A DNA stretch of 64,000 nt, taken from assembly GCF_002217475.1 (NCBI RefSeq), contig NZ_MUHH01000011.1:30797-94796 (forward strand), read 5' to 3'. A model generated the notes under the pieces. The model ran no database searches. It was not told the origin of the DNA and saw nothing but the letters and a program-made list of their open reading frames with translations. The translations under genes and the position numbers were made by a program. Source of the DNA: Flavobacterium tructae. GTDB taxonomy: Bacteria; Bacteroidota; Bacteroidia; Flavobacteriales; Flavobacteriaceae. Shown in pieces: positions 54,011 through 61,712 of this stretch; position 1 is the stretch's first letter; every line of letters starts with the position of its first letter.

Positions 54011-55561
54011 ATGACACCATTAAACCGAAAACTACTTATTCTGACTGTCATATTAGCCGCCATTATGGAACTGATAGACATATCGATTGTAAATGTCGCG
54101 CTTTCCCACATGAGCGGAAATCTGGGCGCTACGCTTGAAGATACCTCATGGGTGATTACGGCATATGCCATTGCCAATGTGATTATAATACCTATTACGA
54201 GCTTTCTAAGCGCCAATCTAGGGCGGCGCAATTATTATATTGGTTCTGTTGTTTTGTTTACGTTCTGCTCTTTTATGTGCGGGCATTCGTCTAACATTTG
54301 GATGCTCGTTTTTTTCAGATTCTTTCAGGGAATTGGTGGCGGTGCCTTGTTATCCATCTCACAAGTTGTGGTTTTCGAACTTTTCCCAAAAGACAAACAA
54401 TCTACAGCCGGAGCTATATTTGGAGCCGGAATCTTCATTGGCCCCACTATTGGCCCTACTCTGGGTGGTTATATTACCGAAAATTACGATTGGCCCTGGA
54501 TATTCCTCATCAATGTTCCGATTGGAATTCTCGTCATGATTTCCTGTTACTTCCTACTACAGGAACCTCTTGTAAAACCTGAAATCACTAAGGTCGACTG
54601 GACTGGTATTACTTTACTGGCCATAGGAGTTGGTACCTTGCAAACGGTTCTCGAAAGAGGCGAAGTTGAAGACTGGTTTGAAACCCGCTATATTGTTGTG
54701 CTTACCTTTATTGCCGTGACAACCCTGCTCCTGTTTATCTATTGGGAACTTACGATCGAAAAGCCTGTCGTAAATCTTCGGGTACTCAAAAGCAAATCTT
54801 TAAGTATTGCTGCAGTCTTAACTTTTGTAACCGGATTTGGCATGTTTATTTCCATCTACATTAGTCCGGTTGTTGCACAGCGTTTATTAAGCTTTTCGCC
54901 TTATCAAACCGGATTGCTTTTGTTACCCGGGGCGCTGTTTGCATTACTGGCTTTAAAAATGTGCGGAACCTTACTTCAAAAAGGCGTTTCACCGGTACTT
55001 ATTATCGCAGCCGGATTTCTTTTGTTTATTTATTTTAATTGGAGAATGTCCGGAATGACTTTAAACACCAGTGCTGCGGAAGTGGCAACTTCTTTGATTT
55101 TTCGTGCATTAGGAATGGCTCTGCTTACTGTTCCGCTTACCATGCTGGCCGTCTCCTCTTTAGAAGATAAGGATGTTGGTCAGGGCGCCGCTTTGAATAA
55201 TATGATGCGGCAATTGGGCGGTTCTTTTGGCGTTTCGATTATCAATACTTATGTAGCTCATCGATTTGCAGCACACCGAAACGAACTAATTTCGACTGTT
55301 ACCCCAGACAACGATATCGCAATGGACCGGATAAATGCCTACATCAGGTATTTTCAAAGCAAAGGTTTTGCTTATAATGAAGCTAAGTTTAAAGCACTCC
55401 GACTTATGGAAAATGTTGTTTTAAGACAATCTTCTTTATTAAGCTATAGAGATGCTTTTTTCCTTGTTGGATTGTTCTTTTTGGTAACCTTACCCTTGCT
55501 TTTGTTCGTAATGAATAAATCAAAAAAAAGAAAAACCGATCTTATGCTCTCCGATCACTAA
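54011..55561 (+). CDS. DHA2 family multidrug efflux MFS transporter (EmrB/QacA-like)
   Basis: Proton-driven exporter of 516 residues with 14 predicted helices. Family motifs include LDISIVNVALSHM in variant form (MELIDISIVNVALSHM, membrane-embedded Asp), the motif-A-like FLSANLGRRNYY, FFQGIGGGALLSISQVVVFE and GPTIGPTLGGYITENYDW. EmrB-type pumps usually pair with an EmrA adaptor and TolC channel; neither is adjacent. It is controlled by the TetR gene just upstream through the twin palindromes. Substrates are unknown drugs or toxic metabolites. Confidence 0.94.
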   Translation: MTPLNRKLLILTVILAAIMELIDISIVNVALSHMSGNLGATLEDTSWVITAYAIANVIIIPITSFLSANLGRRNYYIGSVVLFTFCSFMCGHSSNIWMLVFFRFFQGIGGGALLSISQVVVFELFPKDKQSTAGAIFGAGIFIGPTIGPTLGGYITENYDWPWIFLINVPIGILVMISCYFLLQEPLVKPEITKVDWTGITLLAIGVGTLQTVLERGEVEDWFETRYIVVLTFIAVTTLLLFIYWELTIEKPVVNLRVLKSKSLSIAAVLTFVTGFGMFISIYISPVVAQRLLSFSPYQTGLLLLPGALFALLALKMCGTLLQKGVSPVLIIAAGFLLFIYFNWRMSGMTLNTSAAEVATSLIFRALGMALLTVPLTMLAVSSLEDKDVGQGAALNNMMRQLGGSFGVSIINTYVAHRFAAHRNELISTVTPDNDIAMDRINAYIRYFQSKGFAYNEAKFKALRLMENVVLRQSSLLSYRDAFFLVGLFFLVTLPLLLFVMNKSKKRKTDLMLSDH

Positions 55562-55706
55562 GGGGCGCTTTCTTTCTGATAAACAAGCCTGTAATCTCTT
55601 TCTATAAAATTTAGAATCATTCTATTGCCTCTCTTTTAACAATTCACTTTGTTTTGGCGTAATTTTATATTGAAATTAACCTAAAAACAAAAAACAGCTA
55701 TTAGTT

Positions 55707-56090
55707 ATGAGTGTTATTAAAGATGAAAATAAACTTATTAGCACCATTAAACGAGTTGATCAGAAAATCGACAAGCTTAATGATCAAAAGATCATTGCCT
55801 TTTTTGAAGCCCTTGGATTAAATGAAAGAGCAGATGTTCCTAAAAATTATCTGGAATGGGAGACCATTCTTATCGTTGTGCCGGACCGACATATTTCCCA
55901 TGAACTAAAGTATTACAAATATTCTATTGCAAGACTCGCTTTTGTCACCAATCCGAATGCAACTGAAATTCATGTTTTTGATTTCAATGAATGGAAAAAA
56001 GTCACTCAGAATAAAACACAATTTCAAATTAGAGAATTTCTAAAAAACAACTTTGGCGGTGTTCGAAATCATGCGGACAGATTGAATTAA
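55707..56090 (+). CDS. Hypothetical protein, 127 residues
   Basis: Soluble protein with no signal peptide or membrane helix and no family I recognise. It is rich in Lys and Asn, with a helical start (KLISTIKRVDQKIDKLND) and the segment TILIVVPDRHISHELKYYKY in the middle. It is a single gene, 145 bases after the MFS pump and closed by a strong terminator at 56122-56164, which supports it being expressed. Confidence 0.75.
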   Translation: MSVIKDENKLISTIKRVDQKIDKLNDQKIIAFFEALGLNERADVPKNYLEWETILIVVPDRHISHELKYYKYSIARLAFVTNPNATEIHVFDFNEWKKVTQNKTQFQIREFLKNNFGGVRNHADRLN

Positions 56091-56121
56091 GTTCATTTCA
56101 GCTTCAGGCCATCATCTAAAT

Positions 56122-56164
56122 AATAAAACCTTTGTCAAAACACAGAATTGACAAAGGTTTTATT
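56122..56164 (+). terminator. Terminator of the 127-residue hypothetical gene
   Basis: AATAAAACCTTTGTCAA pairs perfectly with TTGACAAAGGTTTTATT (17 bp, 9-base loop) and is followed by TTTAAA. Confidence 0.88.
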
Positions 56165-56207
56165 TTTAAAGTTCTATCTGTTTTGGAAATATTGCTCTGA
56201 AAGAGCT

Positions 56208-56437
56208 CTAGCAACAGGATCGTGTGCAGCACCATCAATAACGATAACAAATATCGGTTACGCCCTGAAAGGGCATAAGCTTACACGCAAAAAGTTGGTC
56301 TTATATCATTTTGAATTATATTTTATAAAAGAGCGGTTTGTTCTTTATTGAAAATTATAATATATAGTTTGCTCTTGCCCTTTCAGGGCAATTCTGCGCC
56401 TTAATCCAATTCATAATGCTGCGCACGATGCTGTTTC
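56208..56437. repeat. Two inverted copies of a GCCCTGAAAGGGC element
   Basis: Left copy: AACAGGATCGTGTGCAGCA ... GCCCTGAAAGGGC (56262-56274). Right copy in the opposite orientation: GCCCTTTCAGGGC (56377-56389) ... TGCTGCGCACGATGCTGTT. Each copy is about 60 bases with the same order of parts, and the two face each other. The 397-bp gap contains no other feature. Confidence 0.75.
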
Positions 56438-56487
56438 TTTTGGGCTTTCAACCCTTTCTTCCTAACTTTTGTTCTTGATTAATTCTA

Positions 56488-56967
56488 TCACCAGTCTCTT
56501 TTAATTTCAAAAATCCTGAGGAACTTTTTCTCTAATTTCTTACGCCTTCTTTCTTCTTTCCATCTGGAATAGAAAATGGTAATAAGTAAAAACAAATTCA
56601 CAATGGTAGAAGCTCTCCTGAGTCCTCTCGCAAATACAACAAAAAACAGGTTGATTGCAATTATAGCCACTACAGGTGAATATTTCACCCAAAACAATTG
56701 AATTTTACTATTGGGTTCAATCGTATAATTTACTTTAAGTCTGTTATCAACATTTTTATAGCTTCCTTTTACAATAAAACAGGTGGGAGATGTTGCCGAA
56801 TTTATGGTCAAACGAAAACTTTTATCATCAAAAAGACCGTAAAAAGGCTTTAATTCACCAAATCTCGGAAATATTCTCAAGTGGCTGAATTTTATTTTCA
56901 AAGAACCAATTTCAGTATTGTTTTTTAATCTTGCCCTAAATTCAGCTATACTTAATTTTGATTCCAT
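56488..56967 (-). CDS. Hypothetical membrane protein, 159 residues
   Basis: N-terminal soluble part (1-90) with the beta-rich look of a small cytosolic domain, then two hydrophobic segments (about 94-113 and 119-135) and a strongly basic tail (RWKEERRRKKLEKKFLRIFEIKRDW). I do not recognise the family. It lies 69 bases upstream of the thioredoxin-like gene on the same strand, but no functional link is evident. Confidence 0.7.
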   Translation of the reverse strand: MESKLSIAEFRARLKNNTEIGSLKIKFSHLRIFPRFGELKPFYGLFDDKSFRLTINSATSPTCFIVKGSYKNVDNRLKVNYTIEPNSKIQLFWVKYSPVVAIIAINLFFVVFARGLRRASTIVNLFLLITIFYSRWKEERRRKKLEKKFLRIFEIKRDW

Positions 56968-57036
56968 TCCATCCGTTTTATATTCTTCTTACCTACATTC
57001 TTTCTCAAAACAATACTATTCTCAAAGTTTCTACTT

Positions 57037-57540
57037 TTACTGAGCCGTAAGTAAGCTTTTCAACATTTCATTCAATGCGTTTCCATGAATGTTTTTTGCC
57101 AGTATAATTCCATTTTTATCAATCAGAAAATTTAAAGGCACTGATTGAAGCATGTAATCGCCAATAACCGGAGAATTCCAATATTTTAAGTCGCTTACCT
57201 GAGTCCATGGCAGTTTTTGTTTTGCAATGGCTCCGGTCCAAAGAGCTTTTTTCGTATCCATTGAAACACTGTAAATAGAAAACTTACCGGAATAAGTGTT
57301 GTACAGTTTTATCAATTCGGGCTGTTCTTTTATGCAGGGACCGCACCACGATGCCCAAAAGTCAACTAAAACAAGCTCTCCTCTTAAGGAAGAAAGCACA
57401 ATATTATTCCCTTTTGTATCCGGTAAATCAATTTCGGGAGCAATGTCGCCAATGTCGGTTCCTACCACCTGTGCTTTCGAACTCGTGACGACACAGCATA
57501 GGAAACTTAAAATAAGTAGTGTTTTTTTCATAATCTTCAT
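57037..57540 (-). CDS. TlpA-like periplasmic thioredoxin
   Basis: Thiol-disulfide oxidoreductase of 167 residues. The signal peptide is MKKTLLILSFLCCVVTSSKAQ after an initial MKI (the start may be either of two Met three codons apart), and the active site is FWASWCGPCIKEQ with C66 and C69. DFWASWCGPC and the AhpC/TSA-TlpA fold (PLNFLIDKNGIILAKN) place it in the periplasm, where it likely reduces or oxidises extracytoplasmic cysteines. Single gene. Its partner is not visible. Confidence 0.92.
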   Translation of the reverse strand: MKIMKKTLLILSFLCCVVTSSKAQVVGTDIGDIAPEIDLPDTKGNNIVLSSLRGELVLVDFWASWCGPCIKEQPELIKLYNTYSGKFSIYSVSMDTKKALWTGAIAKQKLPWTQVSDLKYWNSPVIGDYMLQSVPLNFLIDKNGIILAKNIHGNALNEMLKSLLTAQ

Positions 57541-57726
57541 GAATAAATTTGGGGTTATTTTCTTGACAGCTCTTTCAAAAAACTAGTAATCACAAGGTAT
57601 TGTCCTTTACAAATTCTGCAATTCTATCGTCAGAAAAGCACTGTTTTCAAGTGGAAACAAATATAAATACTTCTCACGCAAATTGCATCCCTACTCTTAA
57701 AATTATACTAAATAACTTTCTTTAAA

Positions 57727-57756
57727 TTGATATATCGGGAAAAGTCGATATATTTG
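57727..57756 (+). promoter_or_regulatory. Promoter and operator of the ArsR-type/OYE operon
   Basis: TTG (57727-57729), 19 bases, TATATTTG (57749-57756). ATATATCG (57730-57737) and CGATATAT (57746-57753) form an inverted repeat with an 8-base spacer over the promoter. The ATG at 57761 begins four bases after the minus-7 box, so the transcript is probably leaderless. Confidence 0.75.
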
Positions 57757-57760
57757 CACT

Positions 57761-58063
57761 ATGGAATCTATAGAAATCTTTAAAGCATTAGCCAACAAAT
57801 CCAGATTACAAATGCTGGAATGGTTAAAAGAACCCGAAATCAACTTCCCGGATCAGCTCCAGCACTCGGGATTTGAGCATGGGGTTTGTGTGGGTCAGAT
57901 ACAAGCCAAAGCAGGTCTTACCCAATCGACAGTCTCAGAATACCTGTCTATTTTACAACGCGCAGGATTTATCGAATCCAAACGTGTTGGACAATGGACT
58001 TATTATAAACGCAACGAAGGTGCCTTTGAAGCACTCAGTAAATTAATTCAATCTAATTTGTAA
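57761..58063 (+). CDS. ArsR-type winged-helix regulator of the OYE operon
   Basis: Regulator of 100 residues with the ArsR core IFKALANKSRLQMLEWL, AGLTQSTVSEYLSILQRAGFI and GQWTYYKRN. The metal site of ArsR/SmtB proteins is not evident: only one Cys (GVCVGQI) is present. It probably senses an organic or redox signal rather than a metal. It ends 6 bases before the OYE gene and autoregulation through the inverted repeat at 57730 is likely. Confidence 0.93.
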   Translation: MESIEIFKALANKSRLQMLEWLKEPEINFPDQLQHSGFEHGVCVGQIQAKAGLTQSTVSEYLSILQRAGFIESKRVGQWTYYKRNEGAFEALSKLIQSNL

Positions 58064-58069
58064 ATTACT

Positions 58070-59176
58070 ATGAGTACAAACAACCTGTTTTCGCCATTTA
58101 ACTTAAAAACGTTAAATCTTAAAAACCGAATCGTAATGGCGCCTATGACGCGCTCCTTTTCTCCAAACGGAGTTCCAACTGACGAAGTAGCTTCTTACTA
58201 TCAAAAAAGAGCTGAAGGTGAAGTTGGTTTAATATTATCTGAAGGAACTGTTATCGACAGACCTTCCTCTTCAAACGATGCTAATGTTCCTCATTTTTAT
58301 GGCAATGAAGCCTTAAACGGATGGAAAAAAGTAATTGAAGAGGTTCATACCGCCGGAGGTCAAATGGGCCCGCAAATCTGGCATATGGGAATTATGGACA
58401 ATCATCATTCAGGATGGGTTCCACCAGTGCCTTTTGAAGGACCGTCAGGCTTAAACCGACCTGATTTTAGTAATGGAAATACCATGTCAGAGAAAGACGT
58501 TGAAAATACTATTATCGCTTTTGGAAAAGCAGCCGCCGATGCTAAAAGACTAGGATTTGATACGATCGAAATTCACGGTGCGCACGGTTATCTAATTGAC
58601 CAGTTCTTTAGAGCCGAAACTAATTTGCGTACGGATCTTTACGGTGGAAAAACATTACCGGAACGCAGCCGTTTTGCTATTGAAGTCGTAAAAGAAATCA
58701 GAAGACAAGTCGGTAACGATTTTGCAGTGATTATGAGATTTTCTCAGTTTAAACCTTCTGATTACAATTATAAACTGGCTAAAAACCCGCAGGAATTAGA
58801 AGCCTGGTTAAGTCCTATCGTTGATGCCGGAGTTGATATTTTACACTGTTCTCAGCGTCGTTTCTGGGAGCCTGAATTTGAAGAATCTGATTTGAATTTC
58901 GCAGGCTGGGCTAAAAAAGTTACCGGAGCACCAACTATCACGGTAGGTTCTGTTGGGCTTTCAAGCGATTTCTTTGGCGCTTTTGCAGGAGAAAGTTCTG
59001 AGCCAACTTCCTTAGAGGAACTAAACAGACGTTTCGACAGAGGCGATTTTGATTTAGTTGCCGTGGGAAGACCTCTTTTATCTGATCCTAACTGGGTGGC
59101 CAAAATCAAAGCAGGTCATACGGATCAATTAAAAGGCTTTAGCAAAGAAGCATTAGGACAATTGATTTTAGAATAA
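58070..59176 (+). CDS. NADH:flavin oxidoreductase, Old Yellow Enzyme family
   Basis: FMN enzyme of 368 residues that reduces electrophilic alkenes, enones and nitro-compounds with NAD(P)H. Seen are the N-terminal MAPMTRSFSPNGVPTD, GPQIWHMG, the active-site pair H169 and H172 in IEIHGAHGYLIDQFF and NLRTDLYGG, then VGRPLLSDP at the flavin end. Length is typical of classical OYEs. Co-transcribed with an ArsR-type regulator 6 bases upstream. The inducer is probably a reactive electrophile (inference). Confidence 0.95.
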   Translation: MSTNNLFSPFNLKTLNLKNRIVMAPMTRSFSPNGVPTDEVASYYQKRAEGEVGLILSEGTVIDRPSSSNDANVPHFYGNEALNGWKKVIEEVHTAGGQMGPQIWHMGIMDNHHSGWVPPVPFEGPSGLNRPDFSNGNTMSEKDVENTIIAFGKAAADAKRLGFDTIEIHGAHGYLIDQFFRAETNLRTDLYGGKTLPERSRFAIEVVKEIRRQVGNDFAVIMRFSQFKPSDYNYKLAKNPQELEAWLSPIVDAGVDILHCSQRRFWEPEFEESDLNFAGWAKKVTGAPTITVGSVGLSSDFFGAFAGESSEPTSLEELNRRFDRGDFDLVAVGRPLLSDPNWVAKIKAGHTDQLKGFSKEALGQLILE

Positions 59177-59288
59177 TTTTAGGTACTAAGACTCTAAGAT
59201 TCTAAGATTCTGAGAAACAAAGGCTTTCTCCCTTTAAACCTTTGCGACTTTGCAACTCTGAACCTTTTTTCAAGAACTCTCATAAATC

Positions 59289-59329
59289 AAAAAAGGGACG
59301 AAAACAATACTGTTTTCATCCCTTTTTTT
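59289..59329. terminator. Bidirectional terminator
   Basis: AAAAAAGGGACGAAAACA faces TGTTTTCATCCCTTTTTT (one mismatch, wobble on the minus strand) with a 4-base loop. It lies between the convergent OYE and acyltransferase genes. Confidence 0.8.
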
Positions 59330-59330
59330 A

Positions 59331-59387
59331 GGTTCAAAGCGACATAGACTCAAAGCAGCTAAGGTTTTACCTCTGTCTCTTTGAACC
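59331..59387. repeat. Small inverted repeat GGTTCAAAG / CTTTGAACC
   Basis: GGTTCAAAG (59331-59339) and CTTTGAACC (59379-59387) flank sequence of repeated CTAAG/CAAAG units. Similar CTTTGAACC text recurs near 59260 and 42640. Confidence 0.5.
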
Positions 59388-59407
59388 TTTGTACCTTAGC
59401 CCCTTTT

Positions 59408-60544
59408 TTAAGAAACTTTTCTTTTTTGAAATTTATTCTGAAACCAGTTACGAACAGGCTCATCATAAAACTTCAGGCACAGGTAAGCGATTACAATACT
59501 CGAAATTACAATACCTATTCCGATTCCGTAACCATCCTTTAACGGTACTTTGTTTTCGAATACCCACGCCATATAACAATAAATTAACGGATAATGTATA
59601 ATATAAATTGGGTATGAAATATCTCCCAAAGCCTTGCATATTTTTAATGAAAGCGGATTTTTGATCTCTCCTCCTGCTCCAATAGCTACAATTAAAGGAA
59701 ACAGCAGTATAATGGCGATGGATTCATACAAACCGTTCATCCACAAACTGTTTTCATCACCCAATCTCGGGATGCTGAAAATAACGATTATAAGAATGCT
59801 GCAAACCCAAAAAGCGCCTTTGATGTGAATGAGTTTTCCTAAACGGGAGAGTAAAACTCCGGCAAAGAATGGATACAATAAACGGGTAAATCCAACATAC
59901 AATTCCTGCATCGTTAGTGACCAACCTCCAATAACATCTCCTTTTGGACCAAAAACAGTATATTGAACAAGCATTCCCGCGAAAATCAATACCAGAAGCC
60001 CTAAGACTTTATTTGAAAATTTACGAAAGAACAACGCATACAGAATATTAGCAATGTATTCGAAAAAAAGGGACCATGCCGGTCCGTTAAGCGGAAACGT
60101 TTCTCCCCAGCCTCTAATTTCCATTGAAGGCGGAAGCGGTATTAGTACAAAACCGGCCAACATCACTAAAATTAGTTTCCACACAGGCATTGTAGCAATT
60201 TGTGGGAAAGCAACATTCGAAGCCTGAAGATAATAAAGCGACGCTCCAATGACCATCCCCATAATAACCATGGGCTGTAAACGGATTAAACGTCGTTTGT
60301 AAAATTCCCATTGTGACATTTTCTCCCAGCGATCGTCGTAGGCATACGCTACCACGAATCCTGACAAAAGAAAAAAGAAATCGACAGCCAGATAACCATG
60401 ATTCATAAGCTGTTTAAATCGGCTTCCTTCATTAAAGGCTTCCAGAGCATGAAAGATAACGACTAAAATTGCGGCTACCCCACGTAAGCCGTCTAAAATT
60501 TCATAATGTTTTTTGGGTTTAATTTCCATTGAACTTGAATTCAT
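59408..60544 (-). CDS. Acyltransferase family 3 membrane protein (OafA/YrhL-like)
   Basis: Polytopic protein of 378 residues with about ten helices. The N-terminal motif LDGLRGVAAILVVIFHALE holds the Arg and His typical of acyltransferase-3 enzymes, which transfer acyl groups to sugars of surface polysaccharides. FFLLSGFVVAYAYDDRW is a second family segment. No glycosyltransferase or polysaccharide genes are adjacent, so the acceptor is unknown. Single gene, convergent with the OYE operon. Confidence 0.92.
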   Translation of the reverse strand: MNSSSMEIKPKKHYEILDGLRGVAAILVVIFHALEAFNEGSRFKQLMNHGYLAVDFFFLLSGFVVAYAYDDRWEKMSQWEFYKRRLIRLQPMVIMGMVIGASLYYLQASNVAFPQIATMPVWKLILVMLAGFVLIPLPPSMEIRGWGETFPLNGPAWSLFFEYIANILYALFFRKFSNKVLGLLVLIFAGMLVQYTVFGPKGDVIGGWSLTMQELYVGFTRLLYPFFAGVLLSRLGKLIHIKGAFWVCSILIIVIFSIPRLGDENSLWMNGLYESIAIILLFPLIVAIGAGGEIKNPLSLKICKALGDISYPIYIIHYPLIYCYMAWVFENKVPLKDGYGIGIGIVISSIVIAYLCLKFYDEPVRNWFQNKFQKRKVS

Positions 60545-60771
60545 AAAATAGTTTTTGGTTGTTAAAAGGTTAGATTAATTTTTTGGTGGAAGCTAAAATA
60601 GCGATATTTCCCTAACAGGCTGGCGGATTGAAGCTTGTAATCTTAAAGAAAGAATGGTTATTTGTTACAATAATTACAGTAAATCCTAATAGGGTAAGAA
60701 AAATCCTTTCTTCATTCATTTCCAGCTGAAATTTGGAATTTGAATTCTCAGAAAATTGGCTTTTAGCGTTA

Positions 60772-61422
60772 CTATTCCTGGTGTTTTTTAAGCCATTCGA
60801 GTCTGCGTTGATCCGGTAAATGAGTTACTTTAAAATTTTCGAATTTGGCTTCAAAGCCTTTACCGTCCGGTGATGCAGCCATCAGGCCTACCATGACCGG
60901 TGTATTGTCTTGCAAAGGTGCATTTCGGGTCAAAATATAGTTTTTATCATCATACGAAAAGAAGACTTCAACGGCATCCAGTCTTCTTACCACTTTTATC
61001 CATACAAATGGTGGTGCTTTCTCTAAAGTGGTTACACTCCAGTCACTTTTATCGTGTGTGACAACGGTACTTATATTAAATTTTCCATCCACAAATTCAA
61101 CTCCGGTTTTAATGTAATTTTTCTCATCAATACGAAGCATAAGTCCCATTTGGTCAAAACGGGCGATATAATTGCCGGTTAACTTTACTTTGGCTTCAAA
61201 CTCTCCGCCGTAAGTAGCATAATAAAACGGTGCGTCGTCTACAGTAAAACCATAATGCGAAATGCGCCAATAATCACTATTCGCTGTCACATTCATGATC
61301 AAAGCATTGTTTTTAATTTCCCATTTTTCAGGTTCGTTAAACCATTGCATTTTGTTCAGGCTTTGTGCCGAAAGACTTTGTGTTAAAAATAAGGTGATGA
61401 CACCGAGTATGACTTTTTTCAT
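60772..61422 (-). CDS. Secreted DUF1349 family protein
   Basis: Protein of 216 residues with a signal peptide (cleavage near LSAQSLN) and a concanavalin-like beta-sandwich of the DUF1349 family, seen in QWFNEPEKWEIKNNALIMNV, MGLMLRIDEKNYIKTGVEF and NFKVTHLPDQRR. The family has been linked with carbohydrate binding; the molecular role is unknown. The GH3 glycosidase lies upstream on the same strand, 290 bases away across a repeat element, so co-regulation is possible but not shown. Confidence 0.88.
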   Translation of the reverse strand: MKKVILGVITLFLTQSLSAQSLNKMQWFNEPEKWEIKNNALIMNVTANSDYWRISHYGFTVDDAPFYYATYGGEFEAKVKLTGNYIARFDQMGLMLRIDEKNYIKTGVEFVDGKFNISTVVTHDKSDWSVTTLEKAPPFVWIKVVRRLDAVEVFFSYDDKNYILTRNAPLQDNTPVMVGLMAASPDGKGFEAKFENFKVTHLPDQRRLEWLKKHQE

Positions 61423-61477
61423 AGTAGCATTTTAAATAATAGACTTTTTATTTAACGTATTGGTATAATTCATTTTT

Positions 61478-61615
61478 AGCACATAGTGACATCGCTTCTT
61501 TATCTAAAAAAAGGCGTTTCCCTTCCTTTAAATGCATGTAGTTTTTTTTATGCAAAAGAAATATGTTCCTGTTTTTTTTCTCTTCTTACAGTTAAAATCT
61601 ATGTTTCTATGTGTT
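61478..61615. repeat. Dispersed inverted-end element, copy 4 (degraded)
   Basis: Left end AGCACATAGTGACAT is a decayed form, right end CTATGTTTCTATGTGTT is intact. The length is about 138 bases, as in the other copies. The inside is T-rich and lacks the palindrome. Confidence 0.6.
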
Positions 61616-61712
61616 ATTTTTTTGGCAATTTCCCCAAACAGAGTTCATAAAAGTAAAGCCACAAGTTTTTACACTTGCAGCTTTACAACCAACCATTTTT
61701 AGAAACATGAAA

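Noticed and set aside
56148..56351. 67-residue plus-strand frame after the 127-residue gene
   Set aside because: It begins inside a terminator hairpin and runs through an inverted repeat element, so it is unlikely to be a gene.
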